Notes: a model not told the origin generated them from the letters alone. A stretch of 44,747 nucleotides of DNA from Clostridia bacterium (GCA_030154225.1 JASKKI010000013.1:1-44747); one strand, 5' to 3'. Positions 1 to 8,711 are shown, numbered from the stretch's first letter. Program-made: numbers and translations.

Positions 1-2
1 GA

Positions 3-113
3 ACAGTAAGAGGTCCTCATAAAGGGGGTTTTCCTGTGAAAGCTAAATTATTTAAAGTTGTTTCAGCTTTAATGGCATTATTATTAGCCGGTGGCGCTAA
101 CTGGAAGTGGTAA
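3..113 (+). CDS. C-terminal end of a truncated upstream gene, possibly AgrB-like
   Basis: The frame is open from the left edge to the stop at 111-113 and encodes a basic stretch followed by a hydrophobic helix ending in GGANWKW. The lysine-rich segment before a short hydrophobic tail resembles the C-terminus of AgrB-type peptide-processing membrane proteins, which often sit near HD-GYP genes in Clostridia; this is inference from a 36-residue remnant. Alternatively the GTG at 36, with GGGGG about 7 bases upstream, starts a 25-residue peptide. An AgrD-like autoinducer precursor would fit that position, but the peptide has no Cys and no acidic tail, so I prefer the partial-gene reading. Confidence 0.4.
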   Translation, partial: TVRGPHKGGFPVKAKLFKVVSALMALLLAGGANWKW

Positions 114-156
114 TTAATATATAAAAATACGACCCCTTTATTTAATTTAAAGACTA

Positions 157-1482
157 ATGGTGAGAATTATGAAAGAATTAAATGGTTCTACAAAATTATA
201 TATTCTTATAATAGAAGCTTTAGCGCTCTTAATCATTTTTACAAGGTTATTCAATGTCTCATTGAATAACCAATTGCTTTCTGGACTATTGGTATTTACA
301 TTTTTTAATATCCTTTCTGATCAGTTTTCATTAAAACTACCTAAAGTTGGGGATGTATCGGTCTCTTTTCCGATTCAAATTGCCGCTTTGATATTATTTG
401 GTCCTCTAGTTCCCATGATTAGTGAATTTTTTTCAACCCTGATTCGGTTTCTTAAGAGGAAAAAAACTGAAAGATATAAAGAGATTTTTAATGGAAGCCA
501 ATTAATTGTTTCTATCTATATTGCTGGTTTACTCACTAACGGTTGGATGGAAAGGCAAGATTTATTTTTTGATTTCCATGAATTAACAATATCTTTTTTA
601 GTGAGTTTGATTTATTTTGTGGTCAATACGATATTAGTTACAATTGTTATAAGTCTATCCCAGAAAGCTAAACTAATTGATATCTGGACTACAAATTTTA
701 GACTTTTAACTCCTCATTATCTAACATTAGCACCATTAGGATTTATAGTAGCTTTAATATACTATTATATAGGGATTTTTGGGATAATATTATTTTTAAT
801 CCCGCTCCTGTTAGCTAGGCACTCTTTCAAATTATATTTGGAAATGAGAGAAAATTATCTTAACACCATTGAAACCTTAGTAAAATCCATTGAAGCTAAA
901 GATGTGTACACCTGTGGTCATTCCGAAAGGGTAGCCAGATATAGTGTTGCCATAGGGAAAGAATTAGGGTTAGATGCAATATCTTTAGAACAATTAAACT
1001 ATTTAGCTTTACTTCATGATATTGGGAAAGTGGCTGTGAGTGATAAAATTTTAAATAAAATGGAAAAATTGAATGATGAAGAATTTAATATAGTAAAACA
1101 TCATCCTGAAATTGGTGCGCAAATTGCAAAAAATATTAAGTTACTTAAAGACTATCAAAATGCCATTCTCCATCATCACGAACGATGGGATGGGGTGGGG
1201 TATCCCTCTAAATTAAAAGGTGAAGATATACCGTTATTTTCTAGGATAATTGCTGTTGCTGATAGTTTTGATGCTATGACCAGTGATAGACCTTACCGTA
1301 AAGCTTTAGAATATTCAACTGCCATTAATGAAATTACCTTATGTTCTGGCAAACAATTTGATCCTCAAATAGTTAATGCTTTTATAAAAACAATACCAGA
1401 GGTTTTGCCGGAAGTTGACATGTCAGCTATTGAGAAAAATCTTAAGATTACTAATAAAACTAATCTTGCATATTTAAGGTGA
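157..1482 (+). CDS. Membrane-anchored HD-GYP domain protein, probable c-di-GMP phosphodiesterase
   Basis: The first roughly 220 residues form a set of hydrophobic segments, read as an integral-membrane sensor region. The remainder is an HD-GYP domain with the metal-binding LLHDIGK motif (His287, Asp288), an HHERWDGVGYP segment (GYP at 348-350) and the conserved ADSFDAMTSDRPYR stretch. HD-GYP proteins hydrolyse cyclic di-GMP; the His-Asp pair and GYP loop are present, so activity is plausible. The nearest ribosome site (GGTGAG at 159-164) sits inside the first codons, so the ATG at 169 may be the true start. It is followed after 4 bases by a DUF5317 gene, implying co-transcription. What the membrane part senses cannot be told. 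Confidence 0.85.
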   Translation: MVRIMKELNGSTKLYILIIEALALLIIFTRLFNVSLNNQLLSGLLVFTFFNILSDQFSLKLPKVGDVSVSFPIQIAALILFGPLVPMISEFFSTLIRFLKRKKTERYKEIFNGSQLIVSIYIAGLLTNGWMERQDLFFDFHELTISFLVSLIYFVVNTILVTIVISLSQKAKLIDIWTTNFRLLTPHYLTLAPLGFIVALIYYYIGIFGIILFLIPLLLARHSFKLYLEMRENYLNTIETLVKSIEAKDVYTCGHSERVARYSVAIGKELGLDAISLEQLNYLALLHDIGKVAVSDKILNKMEKLNDEEFNIVKHHPEIGAQIAKNIKLLKDYQNAILHHHERWDGVGYPSKLKGEDIPLFSRIIAVADSFDAMTSDRPYRKALEYSTAINEITLCSGKQFDPQIVNAFIKTIPEVLPEVDMSAIEKNLKITNKTNLAYLR

Positions 1483-1486
1483 GTAT

Positions 1487-1996
1487 ATGTTAATTGAGAG
1501 CCTTATATTGGGTATAATAGTTGCGTTAATTAGAAAAGGAAAAATAAATAATCTGGGGCTGATTCAATTAGAGAGAATTAGTTTTTTGTTTTTTGCCCTT
1601 ATTTTACAACTAATAATTGACTTTTTTGGTAGAATTACACTAGGCCAATTGGGTAGTATAGTGCATTTTACCAGTTATTTATTATTATTTTATTTCTATT
1701 GGTTTAATAGAAATAGATTAAACATTCTTATACCCATTGGATTAGCACTAAACTTTTTGGTAATTAGTTTTAATAATTTTTCAATGCCGGTGCATACTTC
1801 TTATATGCCTAAAGATGTAATACTTAAGCTAAGTAATAGTGTTACCCATTCCATAATGACCAGTAATACTAAATTATCTTGGTTAGGTGATATATTTTAT
1901 ATAAGTTGGCCGGTTAAACAAATGCTAAGTGTAGGAGATATTTTTCTTGATTTAGGAATATTTTTCTTAATTCAAAAGATAATGGTTAAAAATTAG
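1487..1996 (+). CDS. DUF5317 family membrane protein
   Basis: A 169-residue protein with about four or five hydrophobic segments and little soluble sequence. The N-terminal MLIESLILGIIVALIRKGK, the central NNFSMPVHT and the C-terminal GDIFLDLGIFFLI are features I associate with DUF5317, a family of unknown function. It starts 4 bases after the HD-GYP gene and ends at a terminator, so the two probably form one transcript. A role with the HD-GYP membrane domain is possible but unproven. Confidence 0.7.
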   Translation: MLIESLILGIIVALIRKGKINNLGLIQLERISFLFFALILQLIIDFFGRITLGQLGSIVHFTSYLLLFYFYWFNRNRLNILIPIGLALNFLVISFNNFSMPVHTSYMPKDVILKLSNSVTHSIMTSNTKLSWLGDIFYISWPVKQMLSVGDIFLDLGIFFLIQKIMVKN

Positions 1997-1999
1997 AAT

Positions 2000-2023
2000 C
2001 CTCTGGTTTTTTAGAGGTTTTTT
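2000..2023 (+). terminator. Rho-independent terminator after the DUF5317 gene
   Basis: CCTCT (2000-2004) pairs with AGAGG (2013-2017), followed directly by six T residues. It lies 3 bases after the stop codon. Confidence 0.75.
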
Positions 2024-2068
2024 ATATTCTTAGATACTATTTTTTGGTGGTGAGGAGTTGAATTATTT

Positions 2069-2506
2069 TTGAAAAGACCTGGTATATCTGTTGCGGTAGT
2101 TATTAAAAAAGATGAAAAATATTTATTGGGTAGACGTCATCCCCATATAGTTGGCGGAAATTACTGGTGCTTACCAATGGGAAAATTGGAATGGGGTGAA
2201 AATTTGATTGATTGTGCCAGAAGAGAAGTATTGGAAGAAGCGGGAATTAGTGTTTTGGAGGTTAAACCTATAGCCCTAGCTAATGTTATTTTAACTGATT
2301 CCCATTACCTTACTTTAGGTTTTCTGGCAACTGTTTGGGCCGGTAAACCTGAAATAACGGCTCCCCAGGAAATAGTAGAATGGAACTGGTATAATTTCAA
2401 TAATTTACCTAAGCCTTTATTTCAGCCCTCAAAAGAAATTATTGAGGCCTCAATAAAAACCGGTACTTTTTCAAATAGTTCAGTAATTGAAATAAACAAC
2501 ATATAA
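2069..2506 (+). CDS. Nudix hydrolase
   Basis: A 145-residue single-domain Nudix protein. A full Nudix box spans residues 38-60, beginning GKLEWGE and ending REVLEEAGI, with the metal-binding glutamates intact. The family cleaves nucleoside diphosphates linked to another moiety; the substrate cannot be read from the sequence. Similarity to NUDT15/MutT-like enzymes that clean up oxidised or deoxy-NTPs is possible. The TTG start at 2069 is the only usable one in this frame; a strong GGTGGTGAGGAG site lies about 12 bases upstream, a slightly long spacing. It stands alone between terminators. Confidence 0.85.
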   Translation: MKRPGISVAVVIKKDEKYLLGRRHPHIVGGNYWCLPMGKLEWGENLIDCARREVLEEAGISVLEVKPIALANVILTDSHYLTLGFLATVWAGKPEITAPQEIVEWNWYNFNNLPKPLFQPSKEIIEASIKTGTFSNSSVIEINNI

Positions 2507-2540
2507 GGTTTTGTGTTTTGGTTTAATTCAAAAAAAGTTA

Positions 2541-2571
2541 CAACCACTGTCTCAATGTGAGACAGTGGTTG
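2541..2571. promoter_or_regulatory. Perfect 14-bp inverted repeat: candidate upstream activator site for the AOR promoter (or Nudix terminator)
   Basis: CAACCACTGTCTCA (2541-2554) and its exact complement (2558-2571) are separated by 3 bases. The core TGTCTCA-N3-TGAGACA is centred about 85 bp upstream of the start predicted by the sigma-54 promoter at 2616, the usual distance for an enhancer-binding protein site. A further half site, TGAGACA, lies at 2580-2586. The repeat could also terminate the Nudix transcript, since TTTT follows it. Both uses can coexist. Confidence 0.6.
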
Positions 2572-2615
2572 TTTTAAATTGAGACAAAGAAAACCCAAAA
2601 CACTAAAATTCATGC

Positions 2616-2631
2616 TGGCATGAAAATTGCA
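2616..2631 (+). promoter_or_regulatory. Sigma-54 (-24/-12) promoter of the AOR operon
   Basis: TGGCATGAAAATTGCA matches the sigma-54 consensus TGGCAYR-N4-TTGCW. The invariant GG (2617-2618) and GC (2629-2630) have the correct 12-base offset. The predicted start is near 2642, giving a leader of about 30 bases. Confidence 0.85.
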
Positions 2632-2672
2632 TTAAATTATAGAGAATTCAAAAAATTTGGAGGTGGAGGAGT

Positions 2673-4436
2673 TTGAAATTATTACGAATCGATTTAACTA
2701 ACAAAAAAGCCGAATTTCAAGTTGTACCCCAAGAATATGCTGCCCTAGGAGGAAGAGCATTAACTTCTAAAATTATCCTGGATGAAGTAGATCCTACTTG
2801 TAATCCACTTGGCAAAGGTAACAAACTGGTTTTTGCTCCTGGATTGTTAAGTGGAACTACTGCTCCTAGTTCAGGCCGTTTATCTGTAGGAGGTAAAAGC
2901 CCTCTAACAGGAACAATAAAGGAATCAAATGCCGGGGGAGTAGCTGCTCAAAAATTAGCCCGCATGGGTATCAAGGCTCTTATTTTAGAAGGAGCTGCTG
3001 ATGACTGGAATGTTCTAAAAATTACTAAAGATGGCGTAGAATTTGTAGATGCTAGTGATGTAATTGGTAAAGGTAATTATGCTGTAGGCGAAATCCTCAG
3101 AAATAAATTTGGAGAAAAAACTGGGGTTATCTCCATTGGACCGGCAGGTGAAAACAAGATGTCTGCTGCTTCCATTGCAGTTGCTGACATGGAGGGAAGA
3201 CCTGTAAGACATGCTGGCCGAGGTGGAATGGGTGCAGTTTTAGGCTCTAAAAAAGTTAAAGCACTAATTATTAATGATGAAGGTGCACCAGGAGTAGAAA
3301 TTAAAAATAAAGAAGCTTTTAAAGAAGCCGCCCAGTCATTTAGTAAAATGCTTTTGGCCCACCCTGTATGTGGTCAAGGTTTACCCACTTATGGAACAGC
3401 GGTATTAATAAATGTTCTTAATGAAGCAGGTGGTTTACCAACAGAAAACTTTAGAACCGGTAGATTTGACGGGGCAGACAAAATTAGTGGAGAAACCATG
3501 TATGATACTATCAATGCTAGAGGTGGTAAACCTACCCATGCCTGTCATCCAGGCTGTGTAATGCGTTGTTCCCAAGTATATAATGATGATAAAGGTGAGT
3601 ATTTAACTGCCGGTTTTGAATATGAAACAATCTGGGCTTTTGGTGCCAATTGTAAAATTGATAACCTCGATGCAGTAGCTAAGCTGGATAGGTATTGTGA
3701 TGATCTGGGCTTAGATACTATTGAAATGGGAGTTACCTTGGGGGTTGCTATGGAAGCAGGAATTATTCCCTTTGGTGACCATGAAGGAGCTTTAAAACTA
3801 TTTGGTGAAGATATTGCCAATGGTACTCCATTAGGCAGGATTTTAGGCCAAGGTGCTGAATTTACAGGAAAAGCTTATGGTGTAACCAGAATACCTACAG
3901 TAAAACGGCAGGCAATTCCTGCTTATGACCCCAGAGCTGTTAAAGGGGTAGGGGTAACCTATGCAACTACTCCAATGGGTGCAGATCATACTGCCGGATA
4001 CAGTGTCACTGCCAATATCTTAAAGGTTGGTGGCTATGTAGATCCATTAAAAATAGACGGACAAGTTGAATTATCCCGTAACTTGCAAATAGCAACTGCT
4101 GCTGTAGATTCTACAGGTTTATGCTTGTTTGTTGCCTTTGCAGTTTTAGATGAACCGGAAGCATTACCAAAAGTAGTAGATATGCTTAATGCTCAATATG
4201 GTATCAATCTTACCCTGGATGATGTAACAGAGCTGGGTAAGTCTGTTTTGAGATGGGAAAGAGAATTTAATAAAAAAGCAGGATTTAACAATGCCCATGA
4301 CAGACTTCCGGAATTTTTCCAAGAAGAATGTCCACCTCACAACACTACCTTTGATTTTACAGGGGAAGAATTAGATAATTTATTTGCACCTATTGAAAGT
4401 GAAGTATTAGCTGAGGCTGCTGCTGGAAAAGAATAG
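2673..4436 (+). CDS. aor: Tungsten-dependent aldehyde:ferredoxin oxidoreductase (AOR family)
   Basis: A 587-residue, full-length AOR-family enzyme. Such enzymes oxidise aldehydes to acids (or reduce acids) with ferredoxin, using a tungsten bis-pyranopterin and one [4Fe-4S] cluster in the cytoplasm. The N-terminal domain shows GGRALTSKI, the PSSGRLSVGGKSPLTGT segment and GRGGMGAVLGSKKVKA, typical pterin-binding stretches. Cluster ligands are Cys291, Cys295 and Cys299 (CHPGCVMRC, C-x3-C-x3-C) and probably Cys484. The TTG start has a GGAGGTGGAGGAG site. A MoaD-like carrier gene follows 8 bases later, and a sigma-54 promoter with an adjacent activator gene indicates substrate-responsive control. 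The precise aldehyde is unknown. Confidence 0.92.
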   Translation: MKLLRIDLTNKKAEFQVVPQEYAALGGRALTSKIILDEVDPTCNPLGKGNKLVFAPGLLSGTTAPSSGRLSVGGKSPLTGTIKESNAGGVAAQKLARMGIKALILEGAADDWNVLKITKDGVEFVDASDVIGKGNYAVGEILRNKFGEKTGVISIGPAGENKMSAASIAVADMEGRPVRHAGRGGMGAVLGSKKVKALIINDEGAPGVEIKNKEAFKEAAQSFSKMLLAHPVCGQGLPTYGTAVLINVLNEAGGLPTENFRTGRFDGADKISGETMYDTINARGGKPTHACHPGCVMRCSQVYNDDKGEYLTAGFEYETIWAFGANCKIDNLDAVAKLDRYCDDLGLDTIEMGVTLGVAMEAGIIPFGDHEGALKLFGEDIANGTPLGRILGQGAEFTGKAYGVTRIPTVKRQAIPAYDPRAVKGVGVTYATTPMGADHTAGYSVTANILKVGGYVDPLKIDGQVELSRNLQIATAAVDSTGLCLFVAFAVLDEPEALPKVVDMLNAQYGINLTLDDVTELGKSVLRWEREFNKKAGFNNAHDRLPEFFQEECPPHNTTFDFTGEELDNLFAPIESEVLAEAAAGKE

Positions 4437-4444
4437 AATAGGGT

Positions 4445-4681
4445 GTGAGCTATTTGCAAATAGAGGTTAGGCTTTTTGCCCATTTAAGACAAAAAACACC
4501 TAATGGCCCACTTAAATTAAATTTGGAAGAAGGAAGTACAGTCCAAGATTTACTTAATATTTTAAAATTAACTGAAGAACAGTCTTTAATAATAATGGTT
4601 AATGGTAAACGGGAGTATTATGAAACTATTTTAAATAATGGAGACCGGGTAGGAATATTCCCACCTGTCGGTGGGGGATAA
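4445..4681 (+). CDS. moaD: MoaD/ThiS-like sulfur carrier protein linked to AOR
   Basis: A 78-residue beta-grasp protein ending in PPVGGG. A terminal Gly-Gly is what MoaD and ThiS use to form the thiocarboxylate that donates sulfur to molybdopterin or thiazole. The placement directly after aor favours molybdopterin synthase small subunit; no MoaE partner is visible in the window. The start could be the TTG at 4454, giving the family-like beginning MQIEVRLFAHLRQ with GGGTGTG at a better distance; the GTG at 4445 is the longest option. The MoeB-like enzyme at 6454 could adenylylate it. Confidence 0.8.
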   Translation: MSYLQIEVRLFAHLRQKTPNGPLKLNLEEGSTVQDLLNILKLTEEQSLIIMVNGKREYYETILNNGDRVGIFPPVGGG

Positions 4682-4687
4682 AATTTA

Positions 4688-4717
4688 AGAGGTGACGGCT
4701 CTTTCTCCGTCACCTCT
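4688..4717. terminator. Convergent hairpin between the AOR operon and its putative regulator
   Basis: An 11-bp perfect stem (AGAGGTGACGG, 4688-4698, with 4707-4717) and an 8-base loop lie between two converging genes. Neither side has a tight T-run, so termination strength is uncertain. It probably serves both strands. Confidence 0.6.
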
Positions 4718-4738
4718 CTAAAACATAAACAAAAAAAT

Positions 4739-6334
4739 TTATCTGATATTATATTTTTCTAATTTTCTATATAAGGTAGCTCTACCTATACCTAAAAGTT
4801 CTGCCGCTCTCGAAATATTATTTCCTGATTGGGCTAAGGCTGACTTAATCAAATTAGCTTCGGCATTTTCTATTAGTAAAGATTGGTTATCCCATGAATT
4901 TATGTTTTTGATTTGTACCGGTAAATGTTCTGGTAAAATAAGATCTTCATCAACTAGAAGTAAAGCCCTTTCTAGGACATTTATTAATTCGCGAATATTA
5001 CCGGGCCACCAGTAGTTGTGAAAAATTTGTTTAACTTCCGGGGATACTTTTACTAAAGAACGGTGGAGCTTGCTTCCTATTTTTCCTAAATAGTGAGAGG
5101 TTAGAATTTCTATATCTTCAGGTCTTTCCCTTAAGGGGGGGATATCAATACTGATAACATTAATTCTGTAAAACAAATCCAATCTAAATTTTCCTTTTTT
5201 GATTTCTTCATGCAAGTCTTTATTAGTAGCAGCTATGATACGGACGTCAATAGGGATGGGTTTTGTTCCACCTATACGGACAAAACTATGCTCCTGTAGA
5301 ACCCGTAAAAGACTGGCCTGGGATTCCAGGGGAAGTTCACTGATTTCATCTAGGAACAAAGTGCCACCATGGGCTAATTCAAATTTTCCAATTTGTCCTT
5401 GGGCTTTTGCACCTGTAAAGGCACCGCCTTCATAGCCAAAAAGTTCACTTTCAATGAGAGTCTCGGGTAAGGCAGCACAATTTAGAGCTACAAAAGGTCC
5501 ATATTTACGATGGCTGTGATTATGAACTGCATGGGCAAATAGCTCCTTACCTGTACCGCTTTCCCCTTGTAAAAGAACAGTACTGTCAGTTTGAGCTGCT
5601 TTTTTGGCAAGTTTAATAGCCTCTTTTATTTTTTGGCTTTCACCAATAATATAATCGAAATTATACCTGGCAGAGTGATAATACGCAGGTGAATTTTTAG
5701 ATGTTTTGGTATTATTCATAATAAGTTTACTTTGAATAGCTTTAGCTGCAGCTAAGGCTAAACCTAGATTGTGGGGATGGGCTGCCTGGAAATTACCGGA
5801 AATATCAAGGATACCTATAAGATTAAAAAAATTATCGAAAATTGGTGCTGCTGAGCACGTTAGAAAATGATTTTCCTGGTGGAAATGTTCCTGAGCGAAA
5901 ATAGTAATGGGACGTTGTTCATGTAAAGCTAGGGCTATGGCATTTGTACCTTTGACTTTTTCATGCCAGTTTACACCCTCAGAAAGGTGAACTTTGTTGG
6001 AATGCTGTAGAAAATGGGGATCACCGATTACTTTAAGAATGTAGCCTTCATTATCTGTTAAAATTACCGAAAAACCGGAGCCTTTTATGGATAAGTAAAG
6101 ATCTTCCATAATAGGAATGGCAACCTCTAGAAGAATCTGGTATTTTTCCTGTCGTTCTCTAATTCGGGGTTGTTCTAGTTTGTCTAAAGGTGCCTTTTCT
6201 AAAGGATTCAAATTATTTTTACATCTTAACCAGGATCTAATTACTTCAGGGGCTAAGGAGTTATCTATTTCACCCTCTGTGACAAATTTTTGCCAGGCAT
6301 TGGCTACCTTTGTATATTTCTCTAAATTTGTCAT
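4739..6334 (-). CDS. Sigma-54-dependent transcriptional activator, AcoR-like (GAF / AAA+ / Fis-HTH)
   Basis: A 531-residue enhancer-binding protein. The N-terminus carries the VIRSWLRC motif typical of AcoR/DhaR-type activators, followed by a GAF-like sensory region (about 65-200). The AAA+ domain has Walker A GESGTGKE (257-264), the sigma-54-contacting GAFTGA loop (304-309), GGTLFLDEI and [11 protein letters not shown] Fis-type helix-turn-helix closes the protein. The ATG start has AGGGGGTG at good spacing. It lies tail-to-tail with the AOR operon, which has the only clear sigma-54 promoter I found, so it is the probable AOR activator; the effector, perhaps an aldehyde or alcohol, is inference. 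Confidence 0.9.
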   Translation of the reverse strand: MTNLEKYTKVANAWQKFVTEGEIDNSLAPEVIRSWLRCKNNLNPLEKAPLDKLEQPRIRERQEKYQILLEVAIPIMEDLYLSIKGSGFSVILTDNEGYILKVIGDPHFLQHSNKVHLSEGVNWHEKVKGTNAIALALHEQRPITIFAQEHFHQENHFLTCSAAPIFDNFFNLIGILDISGNFQAAHPHNLGLALAAAKAIQSKLIMNNTKTSKNSPAYYHSARYNFDYIIGESQKIKEAIKLAKKAAQTDSTVLLQGESGTGKELFAHAVHNHSHRKYGPFVALNCAALPETLIESELFGYEGGAFTGAKAQGQIGKFELAHGGTLFLDEISELPLESQASLLRVLQEHSFVRIGGTKPIPIDVRIIAATNKDLHEEIKKGKFRLDLFYRINVISIDIPPLRERPEDIEILTSHYLGKIGSKLHRSLVKVSPEVKQIFHNYWWPGNIRELINVLERALLLVDEDLILPEHLPVQIKNINSWDNQSLLIENAEANLIKSALAQSGNNISRAAELLGIGRATLYRKLEKYNIR

Positions 6335-6367
6335 GCGAACACCCCCTAATATTTATTATTATATGTT

Positions 6368-6396
6368 ATCATAGATATTGGACACGAACCTACCAA
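6368..6396 (-). promoter_or_regulatory. Probable sigma-A promoter for the sigma-54 activator gene
   Basis: On the minus strand TTGGTA (6391-6396) and TATGAT (6368-6373) are separated by 17 bases, about 30 bases upstream of the activator start codon. Seen by inspection only. Confidence 0.4.
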
Positions 6397-6453
6397 TATT
6401 CCTGCTTTTTATTGTAATTATTTGTGAATATTTTTAAATTTTGGGGTGATATT

Positions 6454-7173
6454 TTGAAATCAGAACGTTATTTTCGCCAATTAATTATTCCGGAAATAGG
6501 AGAAAAAGGACAGGAGAAATTATCCCGTTCAAAAGTATTAATTGTGGGAATAGGAGGTCTAGGTTCTCCGGTGGCCTTTTATTTAACTGCTGCTGGAGTT
6601 GGAACAATCGGCTTGCTTGATAAAGATAAAATAGAATTATCTAATTTACAAAGACAAATTTTGCATAGTACTACTAAAATTGGCATGGCCAAGGTATTTT
6701 CAGCGGAACAAGTGTTAAAAGAACTTAATCCTGAAATCTTAATTAATACATATAATGAAAAAATAGATGAAACTAATGTTTATGATCTTATAAAAAAATA
6801 CGATGTTGTAGTAGCGGCAGTAGATAATTTAAACACCCGGTATTTATTAAATAGTGCTTGTATTAAAACCGGTATTCCTTTAGTTGAAGGGGGAGTTTTT
6901 AACTGGGATGGAACGGTACACACTATTATCAAAGGACAGGGGCCATGTTATAATTGTTTATATCCTCAAGTAAAAACTAATAATCCTGTCCCCGGTGTTA
7001 TTGGACCCATAGTAGGAATTGTTGGTTCTTGGCAAGCCATGGAAGTAATAAAAATATTATTAGGTGTAGGTGAACTATTGACCGATAGAATGCTTCTTAT
7101 CGATGGGTTGGGTTCCAAAGTCACTGAGTTAAAAGTAACTATTAATGATAATTGCCCTGTTTGTAGTCAATAA
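6454..7173 (+). CDS. moeB: MoeB/ThiF/HesA-family adenylyltransferase
   Basis: A 239-residue E1-like enzyme that activates the C-terminal glycine of MoaD or ThiS with ATP. It shows GIGGLGSPV nucleotide binding (32-40), the DKDKIELSNLQRQ segment with its conserved Arg, and two CxxC-type zinc pairs (CYNC and CPVC). The ThiF-type catalytic Cys region CLYP is present. The TTG at 6454 is chosen because GGGGTG lies 6 bases ahead and the protein then begins MKSERYFRQ, as in the family; an in-frame GTG at 6424 is less likely. Next to pterin genes, a MoeB role is favoured over thiamine synthesis. Confidence 0.85.
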   Translation: MKSERYFRQLIIPEIGEKGQEKLSRSKVLIVGIGGLGSPVAFYLTAAGVGTIGLLDKDKIELSNLQRQILHSTTKIGMAKVFSAEQVLKELNPEILINTYNEKIDETNVYDLIKKYDVVVAAVDNLNTRYLLNSACIKTGIPLVEGGVFNWDGTVHTIIKGQGPCYNCLYPQVKTNNPVPGVIGPIVGIVGSWQAMEVIKILLGVGELLTDRMLLIDGLGSKVTELKVTINDNCPVCSQ

Positions 7174-7256
7174 TTTTACAGTTAAAAGAGGAAAAACGCA
7201 AGTTATAGAGAAGTATATAAGAGAAGTATATTTTTATACATAAATTAAATATAAAA

Positions 7257-7352
7257 ACTTCTCCGAATCTAAAATCCTAAGGGAAAGCTATGGATTTTAG
7301 GTCTTTGGGTAAGAGTAGAAATGCTTTTGCCTCCCGTGTTTGGAAAGGAGAC
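7257..7352 (+). promoter_or_regulatory. Moco-family riboswitch aptamer lacking the P3 stem (candidate Tuco type)
   Basis: A 5' TTCTCC strand pairs with GGAGA at the 3' end (P1). Inside are a TAAAATCC/GGATTTTA stem (P2), a small hairpin near 7311-7329 and the conserved GCCTCC followed by TTTGGAAAGGAGA. The same elements occur in the copy at 25806, but the extra hairpin there is absent here. Moco-family RNAs without that stem have been proposed to sense the tungsten cofactor. It lies upstream of a moeA/tup/moa operon. Confidence 0.8.
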
Positions 7353-7368
7353 ATTTTCACCGAATATG

Positions 7369-7402
7369 TCCAGTTTCTCTAAACAGGGGAACTGGATTTT
7401 TT
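7369..7402 (+). terminator. Intrinsic terminator downstream of the first riboswitch (expression platform)
   Basis: TCCAGTT (7369-7375) pairs with AACTGGA (7390-7396), followed by six T residues. It lies 17 bases after the aptamer and before moeA, fitting transcription attenuation. Confidence 0.75.
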
Positions 7403-7406
7403 AATT

Positions 7407-7455
7407 GGGGACATACCTCAACCCCAGATTAAACTTAAAATAGAGGTGTGTCCCC
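7407..7455. repeat. Dispersed palindromic repeat, copy 1 (REP/MITE-like)
   Basis: GGGGACATACCTC (7407-7419) and GAGGTGTGTCCCC (7443-7455) are inverted ends with one mismatch, around an interior starting with CCCCAGA. A second copy lies in opposite orientation at 30515-30564. Similarity continues past the palindrome into TTTCATT on one side. Confidence 0.7.
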
Positions 7456-7481
7456 TTTCATTATAGTTAGGGGTGTGCTTA

Positions 7482-8711
7482 ATGAAACTACTACAAGTTA
7501 AATCTGTTGAAGAAGTAGTAAAAATTATAACTGATAGTTTTCAAGAAATTAATAGAGTCCAAGAGTTAAAAATGGAGGACAGTTTATTTAAAGTATTAGC
7601 CGAAGATGTTTATTCACCGGAAATTCTACCTCCTTTTTCCCGCTCAAGTGTCGATGGGTATGCTGTAAACGCCACTGATACTTATGGTGCAGGTGAAAGT
7701 TTGCCAGCCTTTTTACAACTGGTAGGGGAAATTAAAATGGGTGAAAATGCAGAAAAAATCAATAGAAGTGAAACAAGATATATTCCAACAGGTGGAATGC
7801 TTCCCAAAGGGGCGGATGCCGTTGTCATGATTGAATATACGGAGAAGTTAGGTAATCAAGTAATGATTTATAAGCAGGTAGGACCTGGTGAAAATGTTAT
7901 ACTTGCGGGAGATGATGTCAAGGAAGGAGAGCTTATCTTAAAAAAGGGTACTGTTTTAAAAGAAGCTGAGCTTGGTGCCCTTGCTGCTTTAGGTATAAAT
8001 AATGTCACAGTTTATGAAAAACCTGTAGTTGGTATCTTATCTACAGGGAATGAGTTAGTATCAAATACAGAAAAAGAATTAAAAAATGGTCAAATTAGGG
8101 ATATTAATTCTATTACTTTGGCCAGTATTGCTAAAAAATATGGTGCCAAGGTTTTATTAGGTGGTATTGCTTCTGATGATTTCGATGAGATTCTTAATAA
8201 GGCGAGTAACCTATTAGATAAAGTAGATGTTTTGCTTCTTTCTGGTGGTAGTTCCGTTGGGACCTTAGACTTTACTTCTCAGGTAGTTAAAAAATTAACT
8301 GGAGGGAACTTACTTGTAGAAGGAATATCAGTCAAACCAGGCAAACCAACTATATTTGCCAAAAAAGATAATAAAGCCGTTTGGGGGTTACCCGGTCATC
8401 CGGTATCAGCAATGATGATTTTTAATTATTTTGGTGAGATACTGTTAAATATTCTTAGTGGTAGTAGGGAATTAAAATTTAAAAAAATTTGCAAAGCCCT
8501 TCTTACCAGAAATATACCTAGTAGTGCAGGCCGTACAGACTGGATAAGAGTAAGATTGACCAAGGATACTAACAACTACCAGGCCACACCGGTTTTTGGA
8601 AAATCAGGTTTGATTACAACCCTTATTGAGACTCAGGGATATATTGAAATACCTCCTCAAAAAGAAGGATTGGAAAAAGGTACTTGGGTTGATGTAATAC
8701 TTTGGGGTTAA
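7482..8711 (+). CDS. moeA: Molybdopterin molybdenumtransferase MoeA
   Basis: A 409-residue MoeA, which inserts molybdate or tungstate into adenylylated molybdopterin. The MoeA N-terminal region shows PFSRSSVDGYAV and PTGGMLPKGADAVVMIE. The central MogA-like fold shows STGNELV and LLLSGGSSVGTLDF, and VKPGKPTIFA with GLPGHPVSA precedes the C-terminal beta domain. The ATG at 7482 follows AGGGGTG at 6 bases; an in-frame GTG at 7473 overlaps that ribosome site. It is the first gene behind the riboswitch and terminator and is followed closely by a second MoeA-type gene, an arrangement seen where Mo and W cofactors are handled by separate paralogues. Confidence 0.92.
   Translation: MKLLQVKSVEEVVKIITDSFQEINRVQELKMEDSLFKVLAEDVYSPEILPPFSRSSVDGYAVNATDTYGAGESLPAFLQLVGEIKMGENAEKINRSETRYIPTGGMLPKGADAVVMIEYTEKLGNQVMIYKQVGPGENVILAGDDVKEGELILKKGTVLKEAELGALAALGINNVTVYEKPVVGILSTGNELVSNTEKELKNGQIRDINSITLASIAKKYGAKVLLGGIASDDFDEILNKASNLLDKVDVLLLSGGSSVGTLDFTSQVVKKLTGGNLLVEGISVKPGKPTIFAKKDNKAVWGLPGHPVSAMMIFNYFGEILLNILSGSRELKFKKICKALLTRNIPSSAGRTDWIRVRLTKDTNNYQATPVFGKSGLITTLIETQGYIEIPPQKEGLEKGTWVDVILWG

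Noticed and set aside
36-113. AgrD-like autoinducer peptide starting at GTG 36
   Set aside because: It has a well-placed ribosome site but no Cys or Ser ring residue and no acidic tail; the frame is also open further upstream.
2422-2613. Minus-strand ORF over the Nudix end and the palindrome
   Set aside because: It lies over the activator palindrome and the end of a clear Nudix gene, has no ribosome site and reads as low-complexity shadow sequence.
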